Positions 26,250 to 34,684 of a DNA stretch of 64,000 nucleotides are shown one piece after another. The translations under genes and the position numbers were made by a program. Each line of letters begins with the position of its first letter. Within the stretch, counting starts at the first letter, position 1. Source of the stretch: Maricaulis sp. (GTDB lineage Bacteria; Pseudomonadota; Alphaproteobacteria; Caulobacterales; Maricaulaceae); contig NZ_JAEPOL010000001.1 of assembly GCF_017642925.1 (NCBI RefSeq), positions 186,001-250,000 of the forward strand, written 5' to 3'. Under the pieces are notes generated by a model, which did not search any database, was not told the origin of the DNA, and worked only from the letters and a program-made list of their open reading frames with translations.

Positions 26250-27016
26250 TGAGGAATAGCGATACGGCAGTAAAGGTTGTCGACTGCGTTGCCGACTTTG
26301 TGCGGGCGGTCGAGAGCTACGACCACCAACTCGAAACGTCGTGGGTATTCAGAGGGCAAACGCAAGACTGGGATCTGATACCAAGCGCAGCGCGACACGG
26401 TTGGTATAATTTTGTGGAACTGGACCTAGTCCAACGGTGGCATCGGGAAGCCGCAGGCATTCTAGGACTCGAGGATCGCGCCGATTTAGTCGAATTGCTC
26501 CCCCATGCTCAGCACCACGGCGTTCCGACGCGGTTGTTGGACTGGACTGAAAATCCGCTTGTAGCGCTCTGGTTCGCAGCAATCGACGGCATTGAACTTA
26601 CATACCGTTATGCGAGCGTAGACGAAGCCGCTAAGAGGCGTGAAGAAATTTTATCGCAGATTTCGAACGGATATGTGTATATAACCACGCCTTATAACAT
26701 AACAGACGGCTCGAAAGACATACTGAATTCAAAAGAAACAAATTTCATATTTCCAAAATTTAAAAACCCCAGAATGAATGCGCAAAAATCTGTTTTTTCA
26801 TCGCATAGTCTTCCGTTTAATGATTCCATTGGTCAATTTATGTTCATCAATAAAATACAAGTTCGTGACTTCGCGAAAGGAAAAATTCTAATAGAATTAG
26901 ACAGATTGGGTATAAGTTATTCAACAATATTTCCAGATATTGAAGGATTGTCGTTGCAGTACAAATGGAACGCGCGTCGAGAAAATAGACGAATTCGCTC
27001 ACCCAAGCAGGCCTAA
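26249..27016 (+). CDS. FRG domain-containing protein, AT-rich, probably acquired
   Basis: The 255-residue protein has the FRG signature: SWVFRGQTQDWDLIPSAAR (Phe-Arg-Gly), ELLPHAQHHGVPTRLLDWTE and NPLVALWFAAIDG. The FRG domain is a compact fold of unknown activity, often found in genomic islands and linked to phage-related loci. The first third has moderate GC, but from about 26590 to 26990 the sequence is strikingly AT-rich (runs such as AAATTTCATATTTCCAAAAT), unlike all neighbours. It overlaps the metallopeptidase stop by one base and ends one base from the cobB stop on the other strand. Function unproven. Confidence 0.8.
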   Translation: MRNSDTAVKVVDCVADFVRAVESYDHQLETSWVFRGQTQDWDLIPSAARHGWYNFVELDLVQRWHREAAGILGLEDRADLVELLPHAQHHGVPTRLLDWTENPLVALWFAAIDGIELTYRYASVDEAAKRREEILSQISNGYVYITTPYNITDGSKDILNSKETNFIFPKFKNPRMNAQKSVFSSHSLPFNDSIGQFMFINKIQVRDFAKGKILIELDRLGISYSTIFPDIEGLSLQYKWNARRENRRIRSPKQA

Positions 27017-27017
27017 T

Positions 27018-27722
27018 TCAATCCAGAAACGCCTCGGCCCAGGCGGGTACGGCGGCGCTGGCCGGGCCGGTGATGTGGCTGTCGAAGACGGGCGAGGTAT
27101 CGGTTTCCGCGAGGTTGATCTCGGTGAGATGGGCGCCGGCGCGGCGGGCGATTTCGGAGAAGCCGGCGGCGGGATAGACCGTGCCGGACGTGCCGATCGC
27201 GACGAAATGAGTGCAGGCCTCCAGCGCCTGGAAGATCAGGTCCATCTCCAGCGGGATTTCGCCGAACCACACCACGTGCGGCCGCAGGAAGCCGGGCTGC
27301 TGGCAGCGCGGACAGGGCGTGTCCGTACCGATCTCGCCGAAGGCCGTGGCGACCGTGTGGCAGGCCTCGCAACGCATCTTCTGCAACTCGCCATGCATGT
27401 GAATGAGGCGCTGCGAGCCGGCCTGCTCGTGCAGATCGTCGACATTCTGGGTGACCAGCAGGAAATCGCCGCCGTGCGCCAGCCAGTCGCGCTCCAGCCG
27501 GGCCAGGGCCGCATGCGCCGCATTGGGTGAGGCGTCTGCCAGATTGGCGCGGCGGGCATTGTAGAATTCATGCACTTTGAAAGGCTGGGCCGCGAAGGCT
27601 TCCGGGGTCGCCAGCGCCTGCCAGTCAAACTTCGCCCACAACCCGTCCGTATCGCGGAACGTGCCTAGCCCGGACTCCGCCGAGATCCCGGCGCCGGTGA
27701 GAATAACGAGCGAGCCTGTCAT
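27018..27722 (-). CDS. cobB: NAD-dependent protein deacylase, CobB sirtuin
   Basis: The 234-residue class III sirtuin has VILTGAGISAESGLGTFRD for NAD binding, VTQNVDDLHEQAG and the catalytic histidine in IHMHGEL. Four zinc cysteines lie in MRCEACH and CPRCQQP, and GTSGTVYPAAGF follows. Tyr and Arg in FYNARRANL match the residues that give CobB desuccinylase activity in addition to deacetylase activity. It converges with the FRG gene with a one-base gap. Confidence 0.95.
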   Translation of the reverse strand: MTGSLVILTGAGISAESGLGTFRDTDGLWAKFDWQALATPEAFAAQPFKVHEFYNARRANLADASPNAAHAALARLERDWLAHGGDFLLVTQNVDDLHEQAGSQRLIHMHGELQKMRCEACHTVATAFGEIGTDTPCPRCQQPGFLRPHVVWFGEIPLEMDLIFQALEACTHFVAIGTSGTVYPAAGFSEIARRAGAHLTEINLAETDTSPVFDSHITGPASAAVPAWAEAFLD

Positions 27723-27777
27723 GGGGCCGAGTTAAGCGGGATTGGCGGGTGAGGTGAAGGCTTGCCTCACATTCTTT

Positions 27778-27940
27778 GTCATCCCGGCCGGATGGCCCGC
27801 GCAGGCGGGCCGCAGAGGCGGGACCCATACTCGTGTTTTGAGCCGGAAGCAGGCCCGGCATCGGCGACACCCGGGCGAGCACCGGGGTTATGGGTCCCGG
27901 ACTTTCGCCCCGCCTGCGCGGGGCGTTCATCCGGGATGAC
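27778..27940. repeat. Repeat family C, copy 3 (163 bp)
   Basis: It begins GTCATCCCGGCCGGATGGCC and ends GGCGTTCATCCGGGATGAC, in the same orientation as copy 1. Internal GGGACCCATAC and TTATGGGTCCCGGAC pair. It lies in the 298-bp gap between cobB and rplS, with the rplS terminator next to it. Confidence 0.85.
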
Positions 27941-27966
27941 AAGTGTGACGCCGACAAACGCAAACC

Positions 27967-27998
27967 AAAAAACCCCGCCGGTTTCCCGGCGGGGTCTT
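27967..27998 (-). terminator. Rho-independent terminator of the rplS operon
   Basis: Read on the minus strand, the stem GACCCCGCCGG-GAAA-CCGGCGGGGT is followed by TTTTTT. It lies about 25 bp after the rplS stop and ends the ffh/rpsP/trmD/rplS cluster. Confidence 0.9.
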
Positions 27999-28021
27999 TG
28001 AAATCGCGCGAGGGCGGAAGC

Positions 28022-28414
28022 CTATTTCTTGGCTTCGCGCTTCTCGATGCCGCGGCCGGTGACGCGTTCGGCGATACGGGCCGACTTGCCGCGACGGTCG
28101 CGCAGGTAATACAGCTTCGCGCGGCGGACCTTGCCCTTCCGCTTGATCTCGATCAGCTCGACATTCGGCGAGTAGACCGGGAAAACGCGCTCGACACCTT
28201 CACCGAAGGAAATCTTGCGGACAGTGTAGCTCTCGTTCAGGCCGCCGCCATTGCGGGCGATGCAGACGCCTTCGAACACCTGGATCCGCTCACGGTCGCC
28301 TTCCTTGATGCGAACATGGACGCGCAGCGTGTCGCCGGCGCTGAAATCCGGGATGGTCTTCTCGCCCAGAACGCGGGCGGCTTCTTCTTTTTCAAGCTGC
28401 TCGATCATGTTCAT
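28022..28414 (-). CDS. rplS: 50S ribosomal protein L19
   Basis: The 130-residue protein matches L19: [56 protein letters not shown] and [20 protein letters not shown]. Its ATG overlaps the trmD stop by four bases (ATGA), so translation is coupled. A strong terminator follows. Confidence 0.98.
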   Translation of the reverse strand: MNMIEQLEKEEAARVLGEKTIPDFSAGDTLRVHVRIKEGDRERIQVFEGVCIARNGGGLNESYTVRKISFGEGVERVFPVYSPNVELIEIKRKGKVRRAKLYYLRDRRGKSARIAERVTGRGIEKREAKK

Positions 28415-29151
28415 CGTGCATTCTCCTTGCGCGCCACGTACCTCGCCCAGAGGTCGGGGCGCCGCGCCTTCGTAATCTCTTCCGCCTGTTCCCGGCGCCA
28501 GGCCTCTATCCGGCCGTGGTGCCCCGAGAGCAGGACTTCGGGGATCTCTTCATCCTCGAACACGCGCGGACGCGTATAGTGAGGATATTCGAGGAGATCG
28601 CCCTCGAAACTCTCATCTTCGGCCGAGGCCGGATCACCGAGCACGCCGGGGAGAAGTCTCACACAGGCCTCGATGAGAACCTGGGCAGGGCCTTCGCCAC
28701 CGGCCAGAACGGCATCGCCGACACTGACCTCTTCCATCCCGCGACTGTCGATGACCCGTTGATCGAGCCCTTCGAACCGGCCGCAGAATACGACAACGCC
28801 AGAACCGGCCGCCCATTCCCGGACCCGGGATTGAGAGAGCGGTCGTCCTCGCGGCGTCAAATAGATCAACGGCCGTTTCCCGCCTTGCCAGCGAGACTGC
28901 ACCGTATCAATCGCCTCCGCGGCTACATCCGGCCTGAGCACCATACCAGCGCCTCCGCCGGCCGGGGTGTCGTCCACGGAGCGGTGCTTATGACGGGAAA
29001 AATCCCGGATGTCCACAGTTTCCAGCGCCCACAACCCACGATTCGCAGCTGCGCCGATCAGCGACACGCCAAGCGGTCCGGGAAACGCCTCCGGAAAGAG
29101 GGTCAGGGCCGTTGCAGTCCACGGCAGGGAAGGGACAGGCGCGTCAGTCAT
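28411..29151 (-). CDS. trmD: tRNA (guanine(37)-N1)-methyltransferase
   Basis: TrmD methylates G37 next to the anticodon and prevents frameshifting. The 246-residue SPOUT protein shows [77 protein letters not shown] and the knot region [17 protein letters not shown]. It couples to rplS downstream. The usual upstream neighbour rimM is 1.5 kb away, with two other genes in between. Confidence 0.97.
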   Translation of the reverse strand: MTDAPVPSLPWTATALTLFPEAFPGPLGVSLIGAAANRGLWALETVDIRDFSRHKHRSVDDTPAGGGAGMVLRPDVAAEAIDTVQSRWQGGKRPLIYLTPRGRPLSQSRVREWAAGSGVVVFCGRFEGLDQRVIDSRGMEEVSVGDAVLAGGEGPAQVLIEACVRLLPGVLGDPASAEDESFEGDLLEYPHYTRPRVFEDEEIPEVLLSGHHGRIEAWRREQAEEITKARRPDLWARYVARKENAR

Positions 29152-29231
29152 GGCGCGCGGGTTTAGCAGGGATGGGGGCCAATGGGGAGGGGATTAGCAG
29201 ACGAGGCGCAAAATCCCGGTTATCGAAGGCC

Positions 29232-29882
29232 TCATTCCCGCGAACACAGGCTGGGCAGGCGTGACGGGTCGGGCATGGGGCTTGGGGGTTCGGCATACTG
29301 GGCTTGCCCCGGGCGCCCGACGATGACGTGTGCGGTGTCGAGGGTTTGTTCATCGATGCAGTACCGCACGGCGACCGGAAGATAGCGCCAGGTCTGTACG
29401 CCCTCGCGCCCTGCTCGCGTCAGCCGTCGTTCAGAGCCGGAGGCATCGCCGAAGCATTCCACCTCGACATCGGCGGGCCGGCCGTTCGGGTCCGGTTCGA
29501 TGGCGAAGGCACAGAGCATGTGCCGGACGCCGCGCTCGACGGCGCGCGTCGGCATCTGCATTCCTGACCCGACAACGCGTTGTCCGGGAAGCGGGGTCCA
29601 GCCAGTACCGGAGTTCTGAAAATGGATCTCTTCGGCGAAGGTCAGCGTCCGGTATCGCATCGGGCGGATGTCGAGGTCTAGGGCGGCAAGGGCGCCGTCT
29701 GCGGCCTGTTGCAGGCCGGGGAGGTTGGCCGGGCATTCGGCCCGGAAGCTGTCCGGCCCACGGCGTTCGGCATCCTCGCCTTCGGCGATCAGCGCACAGC
29801 TGGCCTGTTGCGGGCCCTCTTCATCCATGTGGGCGATGGCCAGCAGCCCCGCTGCGCCGAGAAGTCCTGTCAGCCAGCTCAT
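29232..29882 (-). CDS. Exported protein of unknown function, possible TonB-C-like fold
   Basis: The 216-residue protein starts MSWLTGLLGAAGLLAIAHMD, a short signal or anchor, with GGAGGG just upstream. Its C-terminal part reads DPNGRPADVEVECFGDASG and GVQTWRYLPVAVRY, resembling the TonB C-terminal pattern of a strand, helix and final W-x-Y-x-P stretch. It resembles the protein at 47839-48339 (both contain LTFAE and NGR-x-D). It occupies an unusual position between rimM and trmD, on the same strand as the operon. Not assigned to a named family. Confidence 0.55.
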   Translation of the reverse strand: MSWLTGLLGAAGLLAIAHMDEEGPQQASCALIAEGEDAERRGPDSFRAECPANLPGLQQAADGALAALDLDIRPMRYRTLTFAEEIHFQNSGTGWTPLPGQRVVGSGMQMPTRAVERGVRHMLCAFAIEPDPNGRPADVEVECFGDASGSERRLTRAGREGVQTWRYLPVAVRYCIDEQTLDTAHVIVGRPGQAQYAEPPSPMPDPSRLPSLCSRE

Positions 29883-30011
29883 CCTGTCCCTCCGGTCTCT
29901 ACCCCAGAGTTGCAGCCTTGTGTGCTACGTTCAAGTGGAGACGCACCCATCCGGGAACAAAGCGGGGACCGGGCCGTTGGTCGGGGTGAAACCTGATCCG
30001 GAGATACCGCC

Positions 30012-30521
30012 ATGGTCCGCCTGTTCCGCATGCAAACCGCCGCCTGCCGTTTTCTGGGGCTGGGCGCTGTCAGCGTCCTTGCGCTGGCGGCCTGTTCTGA
30101 AGGGGCGACCGGGCCCGGCGCGGCCGGAGACGCGGAACCGGGCGTCGAGATCGGCACGCTCACCGCCGACGATATCCGCGGTACCGACCTGCCGGGCGAG
30201 CTGGCCTGCGCCTTCGACATCGACGACACGCCGCAGCCGGTGATGCTGGTGCGCGCGAATGTGGTGGACGAGGAATTTTCCGAAGGCGTGATCAAGGTCG
30301 ATGGCCGCATCGAGCCGGTGCGCAGCCAGACGCCCGGCGGCTTCAATGCGCTGCTCGACGGCGAGACCCTGGCGGGCGGCGGCCTGACGGTGGATGTGAT
30401 CGTGACAGGCGAGCCGGAGACGGCGGGCGAGGAATCCCCGCCCATGCCGGCGCGCCTAGTCTATCTCGGCGATGATGGCGCCCGCATGGTGGTCGAAGGC
30501 GAGTGGCGCTGCGGGCCGTAG
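30012..30521 (+). CDS. Putative lipoprotein of unknown function
   Basis: The 169-residue protein has a signal with lipobox (GLGAVSVLALAACSEGA, cysteine at about residue 28) followed by a low-complexity Gly/Ala linker. The folded domain reads LPGELACAFDIDDTPQPVML, VIKVDGRIEPVRSQTPGG and ends VVEGEWRCGP, with two cysteines likely paired. A second ATG at 30030 is also possible. It runs opposite to the surrounding rimM and trmD genes. Not recognised beyond being a lipoprotein. Confidence 0.65.
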   Translation: MVRLFRMQTAACRFLGLGAVSVLALAACSEGATGPGAAGDAEPGVEIGTLTADDIRGTDLPGELACAFDIDDTPQPVMLVRANVVDEEFSEGVIKVDGRIEPVRSQTPGGFNALLDGETLAGGGLTVDVIVTGEPETAGEESPPMPARLVYLGDDGARMVVEGEWRCGP

Positions 30522-30531
30522 AGTCTGTCTC

Positions 30532-30616
30532 CGGTTTCCCCGGACCCGTTCCGGGGTCTGGCGGCGCTTCAGAGGCGGACTCAACCAGGCCCCGGCACAA
30601 GGCCGGGGAAAGTGAA
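30532..30616. repeat. Palindromic element F between the lipoprotein gene and rimM
   Basis: The ends TTTCCCCGGACCCGTTCCGG and GGCCGGGGAAAG are inverted, with inner CCAGGCCCCGGCAC opposite GGGGTCTGG. It lies between two converging genes, and only one copy is seen here. Confidence 0.6.
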
Positions 30617-30653
30617 AAGAGATAAGCGAAGAAGACGGCAGGCGTGAAACCCG

Positions 30654-31199
30654 CTACTCTCCCGCCTCTTCCTCGGCCTTGCTCCCGACTTCCTCGGGCG
30701 GGTCGATCGTGATCACGCCGTCGCTGATCGAGATATGGGGCACGAAGTCGCGGGTGAAGGGCAGCATCCAGGGGCCGTTGCGGCCCGGCGTGCCGGTGAT
30801 TTCCAGCAGGTCGCCCGAACCGAAATCATGGATCGCCCGCAGGGTGCCCATGGCGCTGCCGTCCAGCGCCTGCACCTTCAGGCCGATCAGGTCGGCATGG
30901 TAGAATTCGTCATCCTCCAGCACCGGCAGGGCCGCGCGGGGGATGTGAAGCCGGGTGCCCTTGAGGGCCTGGGCCTGGTCGCGGGTCAGGTTTTCGGCAA
31001 AGCGGACGATGAAACCGTCCTTCACCGGACGCCAGCTCTTGGGCGTCAAAAGGACCGCACCATCGGCATCGCGGAACGCACCGTAGGAAAAGGCGGCGTC
31101 CGGCTCGCCGGCAAAACTCTTCACCTTGCATTCGCCCTTCACACCATGCGCACCGGCAATGGCGGCGATGAAGACAAGGTCGTCGGCGGTCTGGGTCAT
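30654..31199 (-). CDS. rimM: Ribosome maturation factor RimM
   Basis: RimM assists 30S assembly around S19 and the head domain. The 181-residue protein begins with VFIAAIAGAHGVKGECKVKS, followed by a PRC-barrel half (YHADLIGLKVQALDGSAMGT, FGSGDLLEITG, MLPFTRDFVPHI). It follows rpsP by 198 bp, a gap filled by repeat D2. Confidence 0.95.
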   Translation of the reverse strand: MTQTADDLVFIAAIAGAHGVKGECKVKSFAGEPDAAFSYGAFRDADGAVLLTPKSWRPVKDGFIVRFAENLTRDQAQALKGTRLHIPRAALPVLEDDEFYHADLIGLKVQALDGSAMGTLRAIHDFGSGDLLEITGTPGRNGPWMLPFTRDFVPHISISDGVITIDPPEEVGSKAEEEAGE

Positions 31200-31221
31200 G
31201 GTTTTGGGTCCGGCTCAAACC

Positions 31222-31372
31222 ATCCTTCCCCTTGATGGGGAAGGTGGGCCGCGGCGGAGCCGCGGGTCGGAAGGGGTGAATCCCGGTGCAGGCAAACTCG
31301 CCAACCCCTCGCCCCCACCCCCTCCACCACGGCTGTGCCGTGGTCCCCCTCCCCCATCAAGGGGGAGGAGGG
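31222..31372. repeat. Repeat family D, copy 2
   Basis: It begins ATCCTTCCCCTTGATGGGGA and ends CCCCCATCAAGGGGGAGGAG, with inner stems GCGGCGGAGCCGC and CCACGGCTGTGCCGTGG, plus the shared GGAAGGGGTGAATCCCGGTG. It sits inside the rpsP-rimM gap, so it is likely transcribed as part of the operon mRNA. Confidence 0.82.
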
Positions 31373-31397
31373 GTGTCATCGGTTGGCCGGAAAAGTC

Positions 31398-31859
31398 CTA
31401 TTCGGACTTCTCTTCTTCGGCAGCAGCCTCTTCGGCCGGGGCTTCCTCGGCTTCAGCAGCCGGCTCTTCAGCCGGGGATTCGGCAGCCGCCTTGGCTTCC
31501 TCTGCGGCAGCCTTCTTGGCTTCTTCCTTCTCGAGGCGCTCGGCTTCGCGCTCCTTGGCCTTCTCGCCCGGCTCGCCCTTCTTCGGGTTATTGCCGTGTT
31601 CCCAGGCCCAGGCATCGGCCTCGAGCTGGTTCAGGAAGCGGCCGACGCGGTCGGTCGGCTTGGCGCCCTTGGCGATCCAGGCCTTGGCCTTTTCCATGTC
31701 GATCTTCACGCGCTCGCCATCCTTGGGCAGCATCGGGTTGTAGGAGCCGATCTTCTCGATGAAACGGCCATCGCGCGGGGCGCGGCTGTCGGCAACGACG
31801 ATGCGGTAGTAGGGACGCTTCTTGGCGCCACCACGGGCGAGACGGATTTTCAGAGCCAT
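31398..31859 (-). CDS. rpsP: 30S ribosomal protein S16 with long acidic tail
   Basis: The first 90 residues are a standard S16 ([43 protein letters not shown]). The protein then continues to 153 residues with a Lys/Glu stretch and an Ala/Glu/Pro-rich acidic tail ending AEEEKSE. E. coli S16 is about 82 residues. Extended S16 tails are known in several alphaproteobacteria. It follows ffh by 39 bp. Confidence 0.97.
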   Translation of the reverse strand: MALKIRLARGGAKKRPYYRIVVADSRAPRDGRFIEKIGSYNPMLPKDGERVKIDMEKAKAWIAKGAKPTDRVGRFLNQLEADAWAWEHGNNPKKGEPGEKAKEREAERLEKEEAKKAAAEEAKAAAESPAEEPAAEAEEAPAEEAAAEEEKSE

Positions 31860-31898
31860 TGTTCGATTTCCTTCGGGTCTAAAGCTTTGAAACGGGGA

Positions 31899-33455
31899 TT
31901 ACTTCTTCGGGAGGCCGAGCGGCAGGCCGTCCGGTCCCAAGGGGCCGCCGCCGCCCAGTCCGGGCAGTGACGAGCCTGAATTCTTCGAGCCGGAACCGCC
32001 AAGGCCCGGCAATTGTGCGCCTGCGGGGGGCTTGCCGCCCAGCAGGTCCTGGGTTGCCCGGCCCATATCGGCCGGGTTCATGCCGCCCGGCATTCCACCC
32101 ATTCCACCGGGCATTCCGCCCATCATGCCGGCGAGGCCGCCGCGCCCCTTCTTGCCGACCTTCTTCATCATGTCGGCCATCTGGCGGTGCATCTTGATCA
32201 GCTTGTTGACGTCGGCGACGGTGACGCCGGAACCGGCGGCGATGCGCTTCTTGCGCGAGGCTTTGAGGATTTCCGGCTTGGCCCGCTCCTGCGGCGTCAT
32301 CGACAGGATGATCGCCTCCTGGCGGGAGAGCATCTTGTCGTCCATGCCGGCGGCGGCCATCTGCGATTTGGCGGCCTTGTTCATGCCCGGCAGCATGCCC
32401 ATGAGGCTGCCCAAACCGCCCATCTTCTTCAGCTGGCCGAACTGTTCGCGCAGATCGTCGAGGTCGAACTTGCCCTTGGCCATCTTTTTGGCGAGGCGTT
32501 CGGCCTTGTCCTGGTCGACGTCCTGGGCGGCCTTCTCGACCAGCGAGACGATATCGCCGCGGCCCAGAATGCGGCCGGCCAGGCGTTTTGCGTCGAACGC
32601 GTCCAGACCGTCCGGCTTTTCCGAGACGCCGAGGAATTTGATCGGCAGGCCCGTGACATGGCGCATGGAGAGCGCCGCACCGCCGCGGCCGTCGCCATCC
32701 ATCCGGGTCAGCACCAGGCCGGTCAGCGGCAGGCGTTCGTGGAAGCGCTTGGCGGTCTCCACCGCGTCCTGGCCGGTCAGCGCGTCGGCGACCAGCAGGG
32801 TTTCGCGCGGGCGGGTGACGTCGGCGATCGATTTCGCCTCGGCCATCATGTCCTCGTCGATCGAGGTACGGCCGGCGGTATCGAGAATGACGACGTCATA
32901 GCCCTGCAGCTTGCCGGCATTCATCGCCCGCTTGGCGATGTCGACGGCGCGCTGGTTCGCCATGATCGGCAGGAAGCCGACGCCGACCTGAGCGGCCAGC
33001 TGCTGCAGCTGTTCCATGGCCGCCGGGCGGCGCGTGTCCAGCGAGGCGAGCAGGACTTTCTTCTTGTGGACGTCCTGCAGGCGCTTGGCGAGCTTTGCCG
33101 AGGTGGTGGTCTTGCCCGAGCCCTGCAGACCCGCCATCAGGATGGCGACCGGCGGTTCGCCCTCGACCATCAGGCCGGGCTGTTCGCCTTCGCCGCCCAG
33201 AAGGTCGACCAGGGCATCGTGGACGATCTTGACGACCTGCTGGCCCGGCGCGACGGCGCGGATCACGTCTTCGCCGACGGCGCGCTCGCGGATTTTCGCA
33301 ACGACATCCTTGACCACCGGCAGGGCCACATCGGCCTCGAGCAGGGCAACGCGGATCTCGCGCAGCGCTGCATCGACGTCCTTCTCCGACAGCACACCGC
33401 GGCCGGTGAGCTTGTCGAATACGCCGCCAAGTCGTTCTGTCAGTGCGTCGAACAT
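31899..33455 (-). CDS. ffh: Signal recognition particle protein Ffh
   Basis: Ffh binds signal peptides and 4.5S RNA and delivers ribosomes to FtsY. The 518-residue protein has the N domain, the G domain with GLQGSGKTTTSAKLAKRL, DTRRPAAMEQL, DTAGR and TRMDGDGRGGAALS, and a methionine-rich M domain with RKKRIAAGSGV. It ends in an unusually long Gly/Met/Pro-rich tail (repeated GGMPGGM) and a Leu-Pro-Gly-Leu-Gly-Gly repeat. It heads the cluster with rpsP, rimM, trmD and rplS. No 4.5S RNA gene was recognised in the window. Confidence 0.97.
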   Translation of the reverse strand: MFDALTERLGGVFDKLTGRGVLSEKDVDAALREIRVALLEADVALPVVKDVVAKIRERAVGEDVIRAVAPGQQVVKIVHDALVDLLGGEGEQPGLMVEGEPPVAILMAGLQGSGKTTTSAKLAKRLQDVHKKKVLLASLDTRRPAAMEQLQQLAAQVGVGFLPIMANQRAVDIAKRAMNAGKLQGYDVVILDTAGRTSIDEDMMAEAKSIADVTRPRETLLVADALTGQDAVETAKRFHERLPLTGLVLTRMDGDGRGGAALSMRHVTGLPIKFLGVSEKPDGLDAFDAKRLAGRILGRGDIVSLVEKAAQDVDQDKAERLAKKMAKGKFDLDDLREQFGQLKKMGGLGSLMGMLPGMNKAAKSQMAAAGMDDKMLSRQEAIILSMTPQERAKPEILKASRKKRIAAGSGVTVADVNKLIKMHRQMADMMKKVGKKGRGGLAGMMGGMPGGMGGMPGGMNPADMGRATQDLLGGKPPAGAQLPGLGGSGSKNSGSSLPGLGGGGPLGPDGLPLGLPKK

Positions 33456-33678
33456 GCGTTCGTCCTCAATTCCGTTTCATCCTGCAAGGCCACAGCCCGG
33501 ACGTGCGATCAGCCGCACGCGCAAAGCGTCGCCGCCCCGCTGAGCGAAGACTTCGCCGAGCGGGGTTCTCGCCGGCCTCCCCCGTCAGTTGGGACGGATG
33601 TGCCGGTAAGACAAGCGTGTGAGCTTGCGTGATGAAGGCGGGGCAATACGCGGCAGGGCCTGCAGAGTCAAGCCTGCC

Positions 33679-34380
33679 TCAGATGCGGCGGGCCGTATGG
33701 CCGTGGATCAGGCCGCCCTGGTAGAATTGCGCGGGCTCCGAAAATCCGGCCGCGGCGATCAGCGCGGCGAGGTCCGGCGGCGGCAGGAGGCCGACCGATT
33801 TGTCCAGATTGGTGCGGTAGGCGGCGACGCTGTCATCGTCCAGGCCTGCCGAACGCAGTGTGGACAGCCAGACATGCTCCAGCGCATCGAAGGTCGCGGC
33901 CTTCCGGTCACCGGCAAGATCGGCATTGATCAGGATGCCGCCGGAGCGCAGGCGTTCGGCGATGCCGGTGAAATACGCCAGGCGCTCGGCGCGGTCGGTG
34001 ATGAAGTGGGAGGCGAGGATGGAGGTGGCCGCGTCGTAAGTGATGCCGTCATCGAGTTCATCGACATAGCCTTCGAAGAGGCGCACACGGTCGGCGATGC
34101 CGGCCGCCTCGACCTCGCGCTTGCAGACAGCGAGCATGTCGGCGGACGGGTCGAGTGCCGTGAAACGCCAGCCCGGGGCGAGGCTGGCCAGATGCAGCAC
34201 TTCCTTGCCCGTACCGGCGCCCACGCAGAGGATGTCCGCTGTCCCGGGCAGGTCCTGCAACAGCAGGCGCCCGGCCAGAAGGTGAAGCGCGTCGCGCAAC
34301 GCCGCCATGGGTTCGTTGCGGGCGTCATAGTTGGCGGCCATGTCGCCTTCGAAGGCGGGATGGATCTGACGGTCGGACAT
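33679..34380 (-). CDS. Class I SAM-dependent methyltransferase
   Basis: The 233-residue cytosolic protein has motif I ILCVGAGTGKEVLHLASL, motif II TALDPSADMLAVCKRE and a post-motif VRLFEGYVDELDDGITYDAA. A small-molecule methyltransferase is suggested by its size and lack of RNA-binding domains, but the substrate is unknown. It is separated from ffh by 223 bp in which I see no gene or clear structure. Confidence 0.85.
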   Translation of the reverse strand: MSDRQIHPAFEGDMAANYDARNEPMAALRDALHLLAGRLLLQDLPGTADILCVGAGTGKEVLHLASLAPGWRFTALDPSADMLAVCKREVEAAGIADRVRLFEGYVDELDDGITYDAATSILASHFITDRAERLAYFTGIAERLRSGGILINADLAGDRKAATFDALEHVWLSTLRSAGLDDDSVAAYRTNLDKSVGLLPPPDLAALIAAAGFSEPAQFYQGGLIHGHTARRI

Positions 34381-34495
34381 GCTTCCCCCTCAAAATGTGA
34401 TAACATCACATATCGGGAGCCCGGTTGCGTCTGTAAAGGCTTGGGTGTGAGACCGGGGCGGATTTATCGCTGTCGGGGGATGCGCTGTTGCCGGA

Positions 34496-34684
34496 TCAGC
34501 CGGCAGCCTTGGCTTCGTGGATCGCCATGACGGGCTGCGGCGCGGCTTCGCGGAAGCTGACGGCCGGACGGTCAGAGCTGGCCGACAGAAGGGCGCCGAA
34601 AACGGACGCGAAGACCAGTCCGGCGGTCAGCCAGATCAGTCCGGATTTCGCGATCGTTCCCAGTCCGTAGTCAGCCTTGCTCAT
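34496..34684 (-). CDS. Small membrane protein of unknown function
   Basis: From the ATG at 34684 the 62-residue product has one membrane helix (SGLIWLTAGLVFASVFGALL) flanked by a short charged N terminus MSKADYGLGTIAK and a periplasmic or cytosolic tail of about 25 residues. GAGTGAGGACG precedes the start as ribosome-binding site. An earlier ATG at 34711 is less plausible. Not recognised. Confidence 0.55.
   Translation of the reverse strand: MSKADYGLGTIAKSGLIWLTAGLVFASVFGALLSASSDRPAVSFREAAPQPVMAIHEAKAAG

Noticed and set aside
27018-27722. The sirtuin next to the FRG gene as part of a Sir2-based phage defence system
   Set aside because: The protein is a compact CobB-type deacylase with zinc cysteines and Tyr/Arg substrate residues; it lacks the extra domains of defence SIR2 proteins and is on the opposite strand.
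29009-29197. Plus-strand short frame opposite the trmD start
   Set aside because: It lies within trmD on the other strand, with no ribosome-binding site or protein-like pattern.
32013-33632. Plus-strand open frame of 539 codons opposite ffh
   Set aside because: Antisense shadow of ffh; composition is His/Gly/Arg-rich with no domain.
33456-33678. 4.5S (SRP) RNA gene next to ffh
   Set aside because: The conserved tetraloop region GGAA...AGCA of SRP RNA could not be found, and no strong hairpin was recognised.
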